Positions 15,233-23,923 of a stretch of 64,000 nt of DNA are shown here, one piece after another. The notes under the pieces are model-generated. The model worked only from the letters and a program-made list of their open reading frames with translations, was not told where the DNA came from and did no database searches. Position 1 is the stretch's first letter. Each line of letters starts with the position of its first letter. Origin of the DNA: an uncultured Porphyromonadaceae bacterium (GTDB lineage Bacteria > Bacteroidota > Bacteroidia > Bacteroidales > Muribaculaceae); contig UQLO01000007.1 in the NCBI GenBank assembly GCA_900541865.1, positions 12,446 to 76,445 on the forward strand. Reading direction: 5' to 3'. A program made the position numbers and the translations under genes.

Positions 15233-15678
15233 AACAATTCCTATGGGCAGCGCTGACCCTTGTGGCAGCGGCCGCCTGCACATCCGGAGCCCGCGACGCG
15301 GATGCTTCCAGCCTCCAGAAGGCCGAATATGCCTTCAGCGAGGGGCGCTACGCCCGCTCGCAGGCCATATGCGACTCCTTGGTGCTGGGCAACCAGTTCG
15401 GGCGCCTCAACGTCGACGAGCTATGCCGCCTGTCGATGCTCTTTATGCGTCTTGGCGAGCAGAACGGCGACGAGGGTGGCACCACGGCCATGGCCACACG
15501 CTGCCTGAGCGCGGCCTTTGAGCGCGACAGCGACTCCACCGTGACCATCATCCGCGCCATGCCCTCCGAAGACCGCAGCCGCGCCATGCTCCTTGCGGCG
15601 CTCAACGAGTCGGCGGCCACGGCATCGCCGGACTCTCTAATTATACCCGCCGACAGCATACCCGACAATGAACTCTGA
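15229..15678 (+). CDS. Predicted lipoprotein, TPR-like helical
   Basis: 149 residues. The signal peptide ends at a lipobox-like AAAC (Cys17). The mature part is helical with a repeat-like start, LQKAEYAFSEGRYARSQAICDSLV, which resembles a tetratricopeptide repeat, followed by ELCRLSMLFMRLGEQ and further helices; an acidic tail follows. It begins within the stop of the small membrane protein (4-bp overlap) and its end overlaps the start of the SUI1-like gene by 11 bp, so these three genes are tightly coupled. Function unknown; probably an envelope accessory protein. Confidence 0.75.
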   Translation: MKQFLWAALTLVAAAACTSGARDADASSLQKAEYAFSEGRYARSQAICDSLVLGNQFGRLNVDELCRLSMLFMRLGEQNGDEGGTTAMATRCLSAAFERDSDSTVTIIRAMPSEDRSRAMLLAALNESAATASPDSLIIPADSIPDNEL

Positions 15679-16027
15679 AAGCTGGCAAGACCGCCTTGCC
15701 GCCCTACGCGGCACCATGGCTCCCGACCCGGAGCCGGAAACCACCGCCGAAGCCGCCGACGAGGCGCCGGCCTCGCCCTGGGCCGCCCAGAAGGGCCGTC
15801 TCGACATTATCCTCGACCGCAAGGGTCGCGCCGGCAAGAGCGCTACCATAGTCAGCGGCTTCACCATCGGCGACGATGCCGTTGCCGAGCTGGCCTCGCA
15901 GCTGCGGCGCAGCTTGGGCACGGGCGGCTCCAGCCGCGGCGGCGAAATCCTCATCCAGGGCGACCGTCGCGCCGACGTGCAGCGGCTGCTGACAGCCCGG
16001 GGGCTGAAATCGAGAATTGGTAATTGA
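15668..16027 (+). CDS. SUI1/eIF1-like translation factor (YciH family)
   Basis: Bacterial homologue of eukaryotic initiation factor 1. The 119 residues have an acidic, Ala/Pro-rich N-terminal 40 residues and a SUI1 domain from about 44 to 116, with ATIVSGFTIGDDAVAELAS, RRSLGTGGSSRGGEILIQGD and VQRLLTARGLKSRI. The GTGGS loop and the GEILIQGDR strand are the hallmarks. Work on Escherichia coli YciH suggests a role in start-site fidelity or stress translation; the role in Bacteroidota is not established. It overlaps the previous gene by 11 bp and ends the operon. Confidence 0.9.
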   Translation: MNSESWQDRLAALRGTMAPDPEPETTAEAADEAPASPWAAQKGRLDIILDRKGRAGKSATIVSGFTIGDDAVAELASQLRRSLGTGGSSRGGEILIQGDRRADVQRLLTARGLKSRIGN

Positions 16028-16031
16028 TAAT

Positions 16032-16071
16032 CGGGATGCATCGCGATTCAACGGGATTTATCGCGATTTAT
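16032..16071. repeat. Short 20-bp tandem repeat
   Basis: Two imperfect copies of CGGGATNNATCGCGATTNA start at 16032 and 16052. They lie just after the SUI1-like gene and before the next promoter. No function is apparent. Confidence 0.5.
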
Positions 16072-16108
16072 GCCGATAGAGGGGATTTGGGGCTTTTTTT
16101 TAAGTTTT

Positions 16109-16140
16109 TTTGGGAGAAACGAAAAAAAAGCGTACTTTTG
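16109..16140 (+). promoter_or_regulatory. Bacteroidota-type promoter for the zapA-rny-gldH cluster
   Basis: TTTG at 16109-16112, 20-bp gap, TACTTTTG at 16133-16140. The first start codon is 17 bp downstream. Confidence 0.75.
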
Positions 16141-16157
16141 TAAAAATTTGCAATAGT

Positions 16158-16457
16158 ATGGCAAACGACTTGACGGAGCAACTGACTCGCATAGGCCATA
16201 AAGCGGAGTTGCTGACCACAAGATATGGCATGCTTGTGCAGGAAATGCGACGCCTCAAGGAGAAACTCAGCGAGAGCGAGGCCCGCATACTGGCCCTGAC
16301 GGGCGAGCTGGAGCGCAGCCGCCTCGAAGCGGAGCATCTGCGCCTTGCCGCCAACGTGTCGCCCACGCCGCAGTCGCTTCTGGAGTCGCGCGCCTTCGTT
16401 GCCAATTTGGTGCGGGAAATCGACGCTTGCGTCGACGACCTGATCAGAGATGTCTGA
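16158..16457 (+). CDS. Short coiled-coil protein upstream of zapA (ZapB-like?)
   Basis: 99 residues, almost entirely predicted coiled coil: heptad-like leucines from about residue 5 to 62 (LLTTRYGMLVQEMRRLKEKL, SEARILALTGELERSRLEAEHL), then a short loop with Pro and a second helix to the end. It overlaps zapA by 8 bp. In many bacteria ZapA works with a small coiled-coil partner, ZapB, in Z-ring crosslinking; size, structure and coupling suggest a similar role here, but sequence similarity to ZapB cannot be judged by eye. ATG 16158 follows the promoter closely and gives the natural N-terminus. Confidence 0.75.
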   Translation: MANDLTEQLTRIGHKAELLTTRYGMLVQEMRRLKEKLSESEARILALTGELERSRLEAEHLRLAANVSPTPQSLLESRAFVANLVREIDACVDDLIRDV

Positions 16458-16767
16458 ATCCCTTTCGATGAACGCAGACCCCGAACACAATATAACGATA
16501 AAAATAGCCGATGTAGAGCCGTTCAAGCTTCGCATCTCCCAAAGCGAAGAGGCCTTCTACCGGATGGTGCTTGAGAAGTTCAACACCAACGTAGACCGCT
16601 TCCGCTACGGGGCAGCTGCCGACAGCACGGCAGTGGCACTTTGCAAAGTTGGCATATACTACGCCACCATGCTCTACAAACGCACCCACCAGATAAACAC
16701 GCAGGCCGAGCAGCTGCGCGCCTTTGAGGAACGCCTGGACAGCCTGCTGGAAGGAATGGACAATTAG
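16450..16767 (+). CDS. zapA: Cell division protein ZapA
   Basis: Z-ring-associated protein that binds and crosslinks FtsZ filaments. The 105 residues show the ZapA plan: an N-terminal beta strand domain (ITIKIADVEPFKLRI) then a helix around SQSEEAFYRMVLEKFNTNVDRFRYG, and a long C-terminal dimerisation coiled coil (residues about 60-105, LYKRTHQINTQAEQLRAFEERLDSLLEG). The spacing and length fit the family well. It overlaps the upstream coiled-coil gene by 8 bp. Downstream lies a 189-bp non-coding interval holding a candidate RNA, then rny. Confidence 0.88.
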   Translation: MSESLSMNADPEHNITIKIADVEPFKLRISQSEEAFYRMVLEKFNTNVDRFRYGAAADSTAVALCKVGIYYATMLYKRTHQINTQAEQLRAFEERLDSLLEGMDN

Positions 16768-16768
16768 G

Positions 16769-16937
16769 GCACCGAGACCCCGCCCGCTACTCTCTGCTCA
16801 GCGTACGCCGCCGCCACGCGCCGCCGCCTTGAGAGACCCCTACCCCCGCACCGCGCCGCCCCGGCGCACCGGCCACCGCCGCAACGGCGTGCCTGTGCTG
16901 CCTGTAAGGGCGTCTACGCCGGTGCGATTATTGTTTT
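16769..16937 (+). ncRNA. ssrS: Candidate structured RNA between zapA and rny (6S-like)
   Basis: The 189-bp gap has no reading frame of note but has paired ends: 5' GCACCG-AGAC-(CCC)-GCCC against 3' GGGC-GTCT-(ACGC)-CGGTGC, a 14-bp imperfect terminal stem, followed at once by ATTATTGTTTTTTC as a termination tract. The interior is very GC-rich and can form further stems. A long rod closed by its ends, about 160 nt, beside zapA is the setting of 6S RNA in proteobacteria. The 6S identity is inference from shape and place; the structured-RNA call itself is better supported. An extended terminator is the main alternative. Confidence 0.5.
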
Positions 16938-16956
16938 TTCAACACCATTCCCGAAT

Positions 16957-18504
16957 ATGGTAACATACATCATCATCGGCATAGCACTGGCTATCCTTGG
17001 CGCCGCCGCCGGCGCCGCGCTGACCTTCTGGTCGCAGAAGCGCAACGCCAGCTCGCGCGCAAGCCTCATCATAGCCGAGGCCGAACGCGAAGCCGAGACC
17101 CTTCGCAGCAACAAAGTGCTGGAAGGCAAGGAAGAAGCCCTTCGACTGACTTCCGAAGCGGAGAAGCAGGCGCAGCAGCGCATGAGCCGCATACAAAGCA
17201 CCGAGGCCAAGATGAAGCAGCGCGAACTGCAGCTAAACCAGCAGCAGAGCGAGAACCAGCGCACCCGCAACGAACTCGACGGCCTCCGCCAGAACCTCGA
17301 CAACCAGCAGGCAGCCTTAGCCGCCCGAAGCACACAGGTCGACGAGATGCACGCCAAGGCCCAGAGCCTGCTTGAGCACATCTCCGGCATGAGCTCCGCC
17401 GAAGCCAAGGAGAAACTTATCGAGAGCCTCAAGGACGAGGCCAAGACAGCCGCCGCCTCCTATATCAACGACATCATGGACGACGCCAAGATGACCGCCA
17501 ACAAGGAGGCCAAGCGAATCGTCGTTCAGAGCATTCAGCGCGTGGCCACCGAAACGGCCATAGAGAACTCGGTGACGGTGTTCCACATCGACTCCGACGA
17601 AATAAAAGGCCGCATCATAGGCCGCGAGGGCCGCAACATCCGCGCCCTGGAGGCCGCAACAGGTATCGAAATCATCGTCGACGACACTCCCGAGGCCATC
17701 GTGCTGAGCGGCTTCGACCCTGTACGCCGCGAAATAGCCCGCCTGGCCCTGCATCAGCTCGTTGCCGACGGCCGCATCCATCCGGCTCGCATAGAGGAGG
17801 TAGTGGCCAAGGTTCGCAAGCAAATCGAGCAGGAGATTATCGAAACCGGCCAGCGCACCTGCATCGACCTGGGCATCCACGGACTGCATCCCGAGCTCAT
17901 CCGCATGGTGGGCAAGATGAAATATCGCTCCAGCTACGGCCAGAACCTGCTGCAGCACTCGCGCGAAACGGCTAACCTCTGTGCCGTGATGGCCTCCGAG
18001 TTGGGCCTCAACCCCAAGAAGGCCCGCCGCGCCGGCCTGCTGCACGACATCGGCAAAGTGCCGGACGAAGAGCCGGAGCTGCCCCACGCACTGCTGGGCA
18101 TGAAGCTTGCCGAGAAGTACAAGGAAAAGCCCGAAATATGCAACGCCATCGGCGCCCACCACGACGAGATAGAGCAGAGCAGTCTGCTGGCCCCGATAGT
18201 GCAGGTGTGCGACGCCATCTCGGGCGCCCGTCCCGGTGCGCGCCGCGAAATAGTCGAGGCATACATCAAGCGCCTCAACGACCTGGAGCAGCTTGCGCTG
18301 AGTTATCCCGGCGTGGTTAAGACCTACGCCATCCAGGCCGGCCGCGAACTCCGCGTCATAGTAGGCGCCGACAAAATCGACGATGCCGAAACCGAAAAGC
18401 TCTCCGCCGAAATAGCCCGCCGCATCCAGGACGAGATGACATATCCCGGTCAGGTCAAAATCACGGTAATACGCGAAACGCGTTCGGTGAGCTTCGCCAA
18501 ATAA
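16957..18504 (+). CDS. rny: Ribonuclease Y
   Basis: Membrane-anchored endoribonuclease that starts mRNA decay. The 515 residues show the full order: a membrane anchor (about 3-22, [19 protein letters not shown]), a long coiled coil (about 30-190, rich in Glu, Gln, Arg), a KH RNA-binding domain (about 205-270, [21 protein letters not shown]) and an HD domain with [12 protein letters not shown] (about 361) that binds the catalytic metals. Length is typical (about 520). The gene follows the candidate RNA and lies 9 bp before the RicT-like gene. In Bacillus, RicT is part of a complex that modulates RNase Y, so the adjacency is functionally suggestive. Confidence 0.97.
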   Translation: MVTYIIIGIALAILGAAAGAALTFWSQKRNASSRASLIIAEAEREAETLRSNKVLEGKEEALRLTSEAEKQAQQRMSRIQSTEAKMKQRELQLNQQQSENQRTRNELDGLRQNLDNQQAALAARSTQVDEMHAKAQSLLEHISGMSSAEAKEKLIESLKDEAKTAAASYINDIMDDAKMTANKEAKRIVVQSIQRVATETAIENSVTVFHIDSDEIKGRIIGREGRNIRALEAATGIEIIVDDTPEAIVLSGFDPVRREIARLALHQLVADGRIHPARIEEVVAKVRKQIEQEIIETGQRTCIDLGIHGLHPELIRMVGKMKYRSSYGQNLLQHSRETANLCAVMASELGLNPKKARRAGLLHDIGKVPDEEPELPHALLGMKLAEKYKEKPEICNAIGAHHDEIEQSSLLAPIVQVCDAISGARPGARREIVEAYIKRLNDLEQLALSYPGVVKTYAIQAGRELRVIVGADKIDDAETEKLSAEIARRIQDEMTYPGQVKITVIRETRSVSFAK

Positions 18505-18513
18505 TACCGGCCT

Positions 18514-19863
18514 ATGAGCAGCGAAAAAGAGGACAACGCCCTGCGGAGTCCCGCACCTGCCGGCGAGACGGAAGGCTGCGGCAATTGCTGCGGCGGCTGC
18601 GGAAAGGGCGGCGGCTGCGACGACTGCAGCCGTGCCAAGCTCCACAGCTTCGACTATCTGGCCGACATTCCCGGCGGCTTCGCCCGAAGCGACTACGTCG
18701 AGGTGCAGTTCAAAAACACTCGCAAGGGCTACTACCGCAACACCACCAATCTGCCCCTTGAGGTCGGCGACCTGGTGGCCGTCGAAGCCTCGCCGGGCCA
18801 CGACATCGGCACCGTCACTCTTATGGGCGTGCTGGCCGAGCTCCGCGCACGCAAGGCAAGTTCGCGGGCCCGCGACGCCGCCGAGGTGCGCCGGGTATTC
18901 CGCAAGGCCAAGGGCGTCGACATCGAGAAATACAACGAAGCCCGTGCCCGCGAGGAGGACACTATGATCCGGGCGCGCAAGATAGCCGAAAGCCTCAAGC
19001 TGAATATGAAAATCGGCGACGTCGAGTATCAGGGCGACGGCAACAAGGCTATTTTCTACTATATCGCCGATGAGCGCGTCGACTTTCGCCAACTCATCAA
19101 GATACTGGCCGACACCTTCAAGGTGCGCATCGAGATGAAGCAGATCGGTGCGCGCCAGGAGGCGGGGCGCATAGGCGGCATAGGGCCGTGCGGACGACCG
19201 CTGTGCTGCTCGCTGTGGATGACCAACTTCGTGAGCGTGAGCACATCGGCGGCCCGCACGCAGGACATCTCCATGAACCCGCAGAAACTGGCCGGCCAGT
19301 GCGCCAAGCTTAAGTGCTGTCTCAACTTCGAGGTGGATGCCTACGCCGAGGCCACCAAACGCATGCCTCCGCGCGAGGTGCGTCTGGAGACTGCCGACGC
19401 CACCTTCTACCACTTCAAGAGCGATGTGTTCAACCGCACGGTGACCTACTCGTCGGACAAGAACATGGCGGCTAATCTGGTGACACTGAGCGCCGAACGC
19501 GTATTCGAGATTATCGCCCTCAACAAGGCCGGCGAAAAGCCCCTCAGCCTCATCCCCGAAAGCGAGAAGGCTCCCAAGCCCAAGGCCGAGTTCGGCGACA
19601 TCCTCGGCGACGGCGACCTGACACGCTTCGACCGCAAGAAGAAGAAAAAACGCCCGGCCAAGCAGGGCGGCAACTCCGACCGCGGCCAAAGCAATCGCCC
19701 TGAGAAGGCCCAGGGTCGGCACACCGCCGAGGGTGCCCAGCAAAACGGCGCCCCCGCCGACAACAACAAGGGCGGCCAGCGCCGTCGCGGCGGCAAAGGC
19801 GCCCACCGCAAGGGCGGCCAGCAGGACAAACCCAATTCGTCGCGAAGCAATGAAGGCTCTTGA
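18514..19863 (+). CDS. ricT: PSP1-domain protein, RicT/YaaT-like
   Basis: 449 residues. A Cys-rich stretch (about residues 22-36, eight Cys including CC and CxxC spacings) is followed by the PSP1 C-terminal domain, with YVEVQFKNTRKGYYRN, VGDLVAVEASPGHDIGTV, YFYYIADERVDFRQL-type strand and GGIGPCGRPLCCSLW plus CAKLKCCLNFE (about 220-275). The clustered cysteines fit the iron-sulfur binding reported for the RicT-containing complex. The last 80 residues are a basic, disordered tail (KKKKKRPAK, repeated Gly/Arg/Lys/Gln), which suggests RNA or ribosome contact. It sits 9 bp after rny. Role in RNase Y control is inferred from Bacillus. Confidence 0.88.
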   Translation: MSSEKEDNALRSPAPAGETEGCGNCCGGCGKGGGCDDCSRAKLHSFDYLADIPGGFARSDYVEVQFKNTRKGYYRNTTNLPLEVGDLVAVEASPGHDIGTVTLMGVLAELRARKASSRARDAAEVRRVFRKAKGVDIEKYNEARAREEDTMIRARKIAESLKLNMKIGDVEYQGDGNKAIFYYIADERVDFRQLIKILADTFKVRIEMKQIGARQEAGRIGGIGPCGRPLCCSLWMTNFVSVSTSAARTQDISMNPQKLAGQCAKLKCCLNFEVDAYAEATKRMPPREVRLETADATFYHFKSDVFNRTVTYSSDKNMAANLVTLSAERVFEIIALNKAGEKPLSLIPESEKAPKPKAEFGDILGDGDLTRFDRKKKKKRPAKQGGNSDRGQSNRPEKAQGRHTAEGAQQNGAPADNNKGGQRRRGGKGAHRKGGQQDKPNSSRSNEGS

Positions 19864-20368
19864 ACTGCTTGCCGTAGCGGCCCTGACAGCTCTTGCCGCC
19901 ACGAGTTGCGGAGTGGATATGGACAGCCATGCCCGCGCGGCTTTCTTCGGCCGGGTGCCCGACGGCCGATGGCTCTACTCGGCGCCTGTGGAGTTCAATA
20001 CCGACAGCCTGCCGGACAGTGTCGTCAGCGGCCCGTTGGTGCTCACCCTTCGCCACAGCTCGGTCTATCCCTACCGCAACATCTGGCTTGAGGTAGAGCA
20101 GGGCAGACTTCGGCAGGTGGCCGACACTACGGTGGCCGACTCCTTCCGGACGGTGCGCGTTGTAAGCCGCGACACCTTCGAGATTATGCTTGCCGACCCC
20201 TTCGGACGGTGGTATGGCTCGGGGATGGGCGCTTCGCTGCGGCGCACCGACACCGTTGCGCCGAGCTACACTCTTGAGCGCGGCGCTTCGCTGGCCGTGC
20301 GCCACATAATGCGCGTCGACACCTTGCCCGAGGTCGAGCAAATCGGAATCTTGATAATTGATAATTGA
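19850..20368 (+). CDS. gldH: GldH-like gliding-motility lipoprotein
   Basis: 172-residue lipoprotein (lipobox ATSC, Cys20). GldH is required for gliding and chitin use in Flavobacterium, and homologues persist in non-gliding Bacteroidales. The conserved core is the strand pair around YPYRNIWLEVEQG (about residue 72) followed by TFEIMLADPFGRWYGSGMG and SLRRTDT, with a C-terminal RVDTLPEVEQIGILI. Its start overlaps the RicT-like gene by 14 bp in another frame. In this cell it probably serves envelope or type IX secretion functions instead of motility, since porU, porV and porZ are nearby; that is inference. Confidence 0.8.
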   Translation: MKALELLAVAALTALAATSCGVDMDSHARAAFFGRVPDGRWLYSAPVEFNTDSLPDSVVSGPLVLTLRHSSVYPYRNIWLEVEQGRLRQVADTTVADSFRTVRVVSRDTFEIMLADPFGRWYGSGMGASLRRTDTVAPSYTLERGASLAVRHIMRVDTLPEVEQIGILIIDN

Positions 20369-20441
20369 CAATCATTTTGACAATTTGACATATTGACATA
20401 TTGACAACATGTCAATTATTCACTATTAACTATTAACTATT
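20352..20441. repeat. AT-rich short tandem repeat tract
   Basis: Back-to-back short repeats: TTGATAA twice, TTGACATA twice, and TTAACTA twice, with the palindrome TTGACA-ACA-TGTCAA at about 20401-20415. The tract ends 9 bp before the HAD gene. It is compositionally unlike the GC-rich neighbours. Confidence 0.6.
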
Positions 20442-20449
20442 AGCTGCTT

Positions 20450-21079
20450 TTGCGTTTCGACGGTTTCATATTCGATATGGACGGCACGCTTTGGGATGCC
20501 GTCGACAGCTACTGCGAGGTGTGGAACGCCACCATAGAGGCTATGCACATCGCGAACCTGCGCATATCGCGGCGCGAGCTGCAACCGCTGATGGGGCTGC
20601 CGCTCGACGTGATCTACGACCGCCTCGTGGGCAAGCGTTCGCCGGACCCGGCGCGCTTCGACGAGCTGCTGCGCCTCAACGAGCACCGGATGATGCCGCG
20701 CCTTGGCGGACGCCTCTATCCCGGCGTGAGGAGCACTCTGGAGGCCCTGAGGGCAAGCGGAGCGCGAATCTTCATGGTGAGCAACTGCGGCGCCTCGGGC
20801 ATACCGAATTTTCTTACCTACACCGGCCTGGGAGACCTCGTGGCCGACTGGCTGTCGATAGGACTCAACGGCCGCGACAAAACCGAGAACATTAGCACAC
20901 TTGTGGAGCGTTATAATTTGAAGGCGCCCGTCTATATCGGCGACACCGAAGGCGACTGCCGTTCGACCCACGCAGCGGGTATACCTTTTGTGTGGGCGGC
21001 CTACGGCTTCGGCCGCAATGTCGAAGCGCCCGATTTTACCATTCACTCCATCAAAGAGTTAATAGATCTTCAGTCATGA
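20450..21079 (+). CDS. HAD-superfamily phosphatase (Gph-like)
   Basis: 209-residue HAD hydrolase. Motif I FDMDGTLWD (about residues 9-16) supplies the nucleophile and acid aspartates, motif II is MVSNC (about 106), and motif IV is GDTEGD (about 164). A helical cap (about 18-85) makes it a phosphoglycolate-phosphatase-like or beta-phosphoglucomutase-like subtype. The substrate is not determinable. The start is TTG at 20450: the in-frame stop TAG lies 9 bp upstream and the first ATG would remove motif I. It overlaps the peptidase gene by 4 bp. Confidence 0.85.
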   Translation: MRFDGFIFDMDGTLWDAVDSYCEVWNATIEAMHIANLRISRRELQPLMGLPLDVIYDRLVGKRSPDPARFDELLRLNEHRMMPRLGGRLYPGVRSTLEALRASGARIFMVSNCGASGIPNFLTYTGLGDLVADWLSIGLNGRDKTENISTLVERYNLKAPVYIGDTEGDCRSTHAAGIPFVWAAYGFGRNVEAPDFTIHSIKELIDLQS

Positions 21080-22284
21080 AACAACCTTACGACTACCGCC
21101 ACGCCGACCTCCTCGGGGCCGAAGAGCAGACCCGGCGCCTTGAGCCGCTTCGACGCGCCATGAAGGCCGCCGGCATCGGCCGCGCTCTTGTGAGCTCGCC
21201 CGCAAATCTGTACTATCTCACCGGTCGTGTCTACCGCGGCTATCTCTATATAGAAAGCGATTCGGACCGCGTGCTTTACCTTGTTCGGCGCCCCAACCAC
21301 CTTGAAGGGGCCGGAGTGCATCTCATCTCCAAGCCGGCCGAAATAAACGGCGTGCTGGCCGAGGCCGGCGTCGGAGCCGGCGAGCCTATGGCGCTGGAGC
21401 TGGGCATAATGCCCTATTCGGACACGCTGCGCCTGTGCAAAGCGCTGGGGATGACCGAGCCGGGTGGCGATATCTCGCCCGTGCTGCGCGCCGTTCGCGC
21501 CGTCAAAACCGAGGTGGAGCAGAGCATGCTGCGAGCCTCCGGCGAGAAGCAGACCGAGGTCTACTCGCGCATTCCGCACCTCTACCAGGAGGGAATGAGC
21601 GACATCGAGCTGCAGATTGAAATAGAACGCCAAAGCCGCCTCGAAGGCTGCCTCGGCCAGTTCCGCGTGGCCGGTACGGATATGGAAATCTTCATGGGCA
21701 ACGTGCTCACGGGCAAGAACGCCGATACACCCTCGCCCTACGACTTCGCCATGGGCGGCGCCGGCCTCGACCCCTCGCTGCCGGTGGGTGCCGACGGCAC
21801 CGTTATCCGCCCCGGGCAGCCCGTGATGGTCGATGTCAACGGTAACTACACCGGCTATATGACCGATATGACGCGCTGCTACGGCAGCGGCATCATGCCG
21901 GAAGAGGTGGTCAAAGCCAATCAACTCAGCGCCGACATCTGCGAGGCCCTCGCCGGCATGATGACTCCGGGCACACCCGCCGCCGAACTCTACAACAAAG
22001 CCCTCGAGATGGCCCGCACCGCCGGTATGGAGGCGTACTTTATGGGCCACCGCAGCCACGCCGGCTTCGTGGGCCACGGCGTAGGCATCGAAATCAACGA
22101 GCTGCCGGTGATAGCACCTCGTTCGCGAGATATCCTGCAGGCCGGAAACGTAATAGCCCTCGAACCCAAGTTCGTGCTGCCCGGCATCGGAGCCGTGGGC
22201 ATCGAAAACACATATATCGTTCACTCACAGGCGCCCGGTGAACGCATCACCAAAGCGCCGGACAACATCGTATCGCTTGACTGA
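21076..22284 (+). CDS. M24 metallopeptidase (Xaa-Pro peptidase family)
   Basis: 402-residue peptidase of the pita-bread fold. An N-terminal creatinase-like domain (about 20-150, ALVSSPANLYYLTGRVYRGYLY) precedes the M24 domain (about 165-390). Metal-binding residues are visible: two Asp in VDVNGNYTGYMTDMTR, His in GFVGHGVGIEINE, Glu in VIALEPKFV and Glu in VGIENTYI. It probably removes N-terminal residues next to proline (or is a related dipeptidase). The ATG at 21076 overlaps the stop of the HAD gene. The end overlaps the CCA-adding enzyme gene. Confidence 0.9.
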   Translation: MKQPYDYRHADLLGAEEQTRRLEPLRRAMKAAGIGRALVSSPANLYYLTGRVYRGYLYIESDSDRVLYLVRRPNHLEGAGVHLISKPAEINGVLAEAGVGAGEPMALELGIMPYSDTLRLCKALGMTEPGGDISPVLRAVRAVKTEVEQSMLRASGEKQTEVYSRIPHLYQEGMSDIELQIEIERQSRLEGCLGQFRVAGTDMEIFMGNVLTGKNADTPSPYDFAMGGAGLDPSLPVGADGTVIRPGQPVMVDVNGNYTGYMTDMTRCYGSGIMPEEVVKANQLSADICEALAGMMTPGTPAAELYNKALEMARTAGMEAYFMGHRSHAGFVGHGVGIEINELPVIAPRSRDILQAGNVIALEPKFVLPGIGAVGIENTYIVHSQAPGERITKAPDNIVSLD

Positions 22285-23737
22285 CAAAGAACCGATCAAT
22301 CTTGCCGCCAGGCTGAAACCGCGGGCCGTCTTCGAGCTCGTGGGCGACACTGCCGACTCGCTCGGCCGCGAATGCTACGCCGTGGGCGGCTTCGTGCGCG
22401 ACCTCATCATAGGGCGCCACTCCAAGGACATCGACTTCGTTACCGTGGGCAGCGGAATAGAGCTTGCCCGGGCCGTGGCCGCCCGGATGCCGCGCGCACA
22501 TGTGGCCGTCTACCGCAACTACGGCACGGCCCAGATACACCGCGGAGAACTCGAGCTGGAGTTTGTCGGCGCGCGCCGCGAGAGCTACCGCCGCGACAGC
22601 CGCAACCCTATCGTTGAGGACGGCACCCTCGACGACGACCTTGCGCGCCGCGACTTCACCATCAACGCCATGGCCATCCGCGTCAATAAAGAAGGCTTCG
22701 GCGAGGTGGTCGACCGCTACGACGGCCTTGGCGACATCGAGCGGCGCCTCATCCGCACGCCCCTCGACCCGGACATCACTTTCAGCGACGACCCGCTGCG
22801 CATGATGCGCGCCGTGCGCTTCGCCACCCAGCTCGACTTCAAACTCTTCCCCGAAACCTTCGAGGCCATTAAGCGAAACGCTCACCGCATAGAAATCATC
22901 ACCGCCGAGCGCATCAAAGACGAGCTCTTCAAAATCATGGCCGCCCCCAAGCCCTCGATAGGCTGGACCCTGCTGCTCGAAACGGGGCTCCTCGAGCTCA
23001 TCATGCCAGAATTGGCCCGCATGAGCGGCATCGACGTTGTGCGCGGCCGCGGCCACAAGGATAATTTCAAGCACACCATGCAGGTGCTCGACGGCGTCGC
23101 CGAGGCTTCCGACAACGTCTACCTTCGCTGGGCGGCACTGCTGCACGACATCGGCAAACCGGCCACCAAACGCTTCGACCCCGAACGCGGCTGGACCTTC
23201 CACCAGCACAACTTCGTAGGCGCCAAGATGGTGAAAACCATCTTCCGACGCATGAAATTTCCGCTTGGCGCCGAGATGCGCTACGTCCAGAAGCTCGTCG
23301 AGCTCCATATGCGGCCCATCGCCCTGGTAGAGGACGAAGTGACCGACAGCGCCGTGCGCCGACTCATCCACTACGCCGAGGAAGATCTCGCCGACCTCAT
23401 GATTCTTGCACGCGCCGACATAACAAGTCGCGACGAGGCCAAAAAGGCACGTTTTTTGGCCAACTTCGACCTCGTCGAGGAGAAGTTCCGCACCACCCAC
23501 GCCAAAGACCTTGAGCGCAACCGCAAGAACCCCGTCGACGGCACCGAAATAATGGCCCTCTTCGGGCTGCCCCAGTGCCCGCAGGTGGGATACTTCACCA
23601 AAAACCTCAAGGAAGCCATCAAAGAGTGCGAAATCGACGACACCCGCGAAGCCGCCCTCCACTACCTGCTCGAACTCGGCCGCAAAGCAGGCATCGAACC
23701 CCTCTACGACCCCTTCGCCGCCCCCGCCGAATCCTGA
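22238..23737 (+). CDS. cca: CCA tRNA nucleotidyltransferase with HD domain
   Basis: Adds or repairs the 3' CCA end of tRNAs. Class II polymerase head: GGFVRDLIIGRHSKDIDFVTVG (about 45-66) with the DxD metal site, then RRDFTINAMAI (about 140) and DPLRMMRAVRFATQ; a helical body follows, then an HD domain with WAALLHDIGKP (about 295) and a C-terminal helical part. The start is uncertain: the listed GTG (22238) overlaps the peptidase gene by 47 bp, while an in-frame TTG at 22277 overlaps by 8 bp and would give a 486-residue protein. No ATG exists before the first motif. A tRNA gene follows about 190 bp downstream. Confidence 0.93.
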   Translation: MNASPKRRTTSYRLTDKEPINLAARLKPRAVFELVGDTADSLGRECYAVGGFVRDLIIGRHSKDIDFVTVGSGIELARAVAARMPRAHVAVYRNYGTAQIHRGELELEFVGARRESYRRDSRNPIVEDGTLDDDLARRDFTINAMAIRVNKEGFGEVVDRYDGLGDIERRLIRTPLDPDITFSDDPLRMMRAVRFATQLDFKLFPETFEAIKRNAHRIEIITAERIKDELFKIMAAPKPSIGWTLLLETGLLELIMPELARMSGIDVVRGRGHKDNFKHTMQVLDGVAEASDNVYLRWAALLHDIGKPATKRFDPERGWTFHQHNFVGAKMVKTIFRRMKFPLGAEMRYVQKLVELHMRPIALVEDEVTDSAVRRLIHYAEEDLADLMILARADITSRDEAKKARFLANFDLVEEKFRTTHAKDLERNRKNPVDGTEIMALFGLPQCPQVGYFTKNLKEAIKECEIDDTREAALHYLLELGRKAGIEPLYDPFAAPAES

Positions 23738-23923
23738 CCGCCTCCGCCCTCTTCACCCCCCCCTTATTTTCTGTTCTGTCGGCTATTTTCGACGGCAGTA
23801 CGGGATAAACGGGAGGCTGAGGCGGTGTTAAAAAATGTGGGGAGGGTGGTATTTTTTGGAGGAATGGAATTTATTTGCTAATTTTGCAACGCTTTAGCCC
23901 CCGAGGGGGTTGGGCATAGTGTC

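Noticed and set aside
17317..19902. An 861-codon minus-strand open frame over rny and the RicT-like gene.
   Set aside because: Shadow of two well-supported plus-strand genes, with low-complexity translation.
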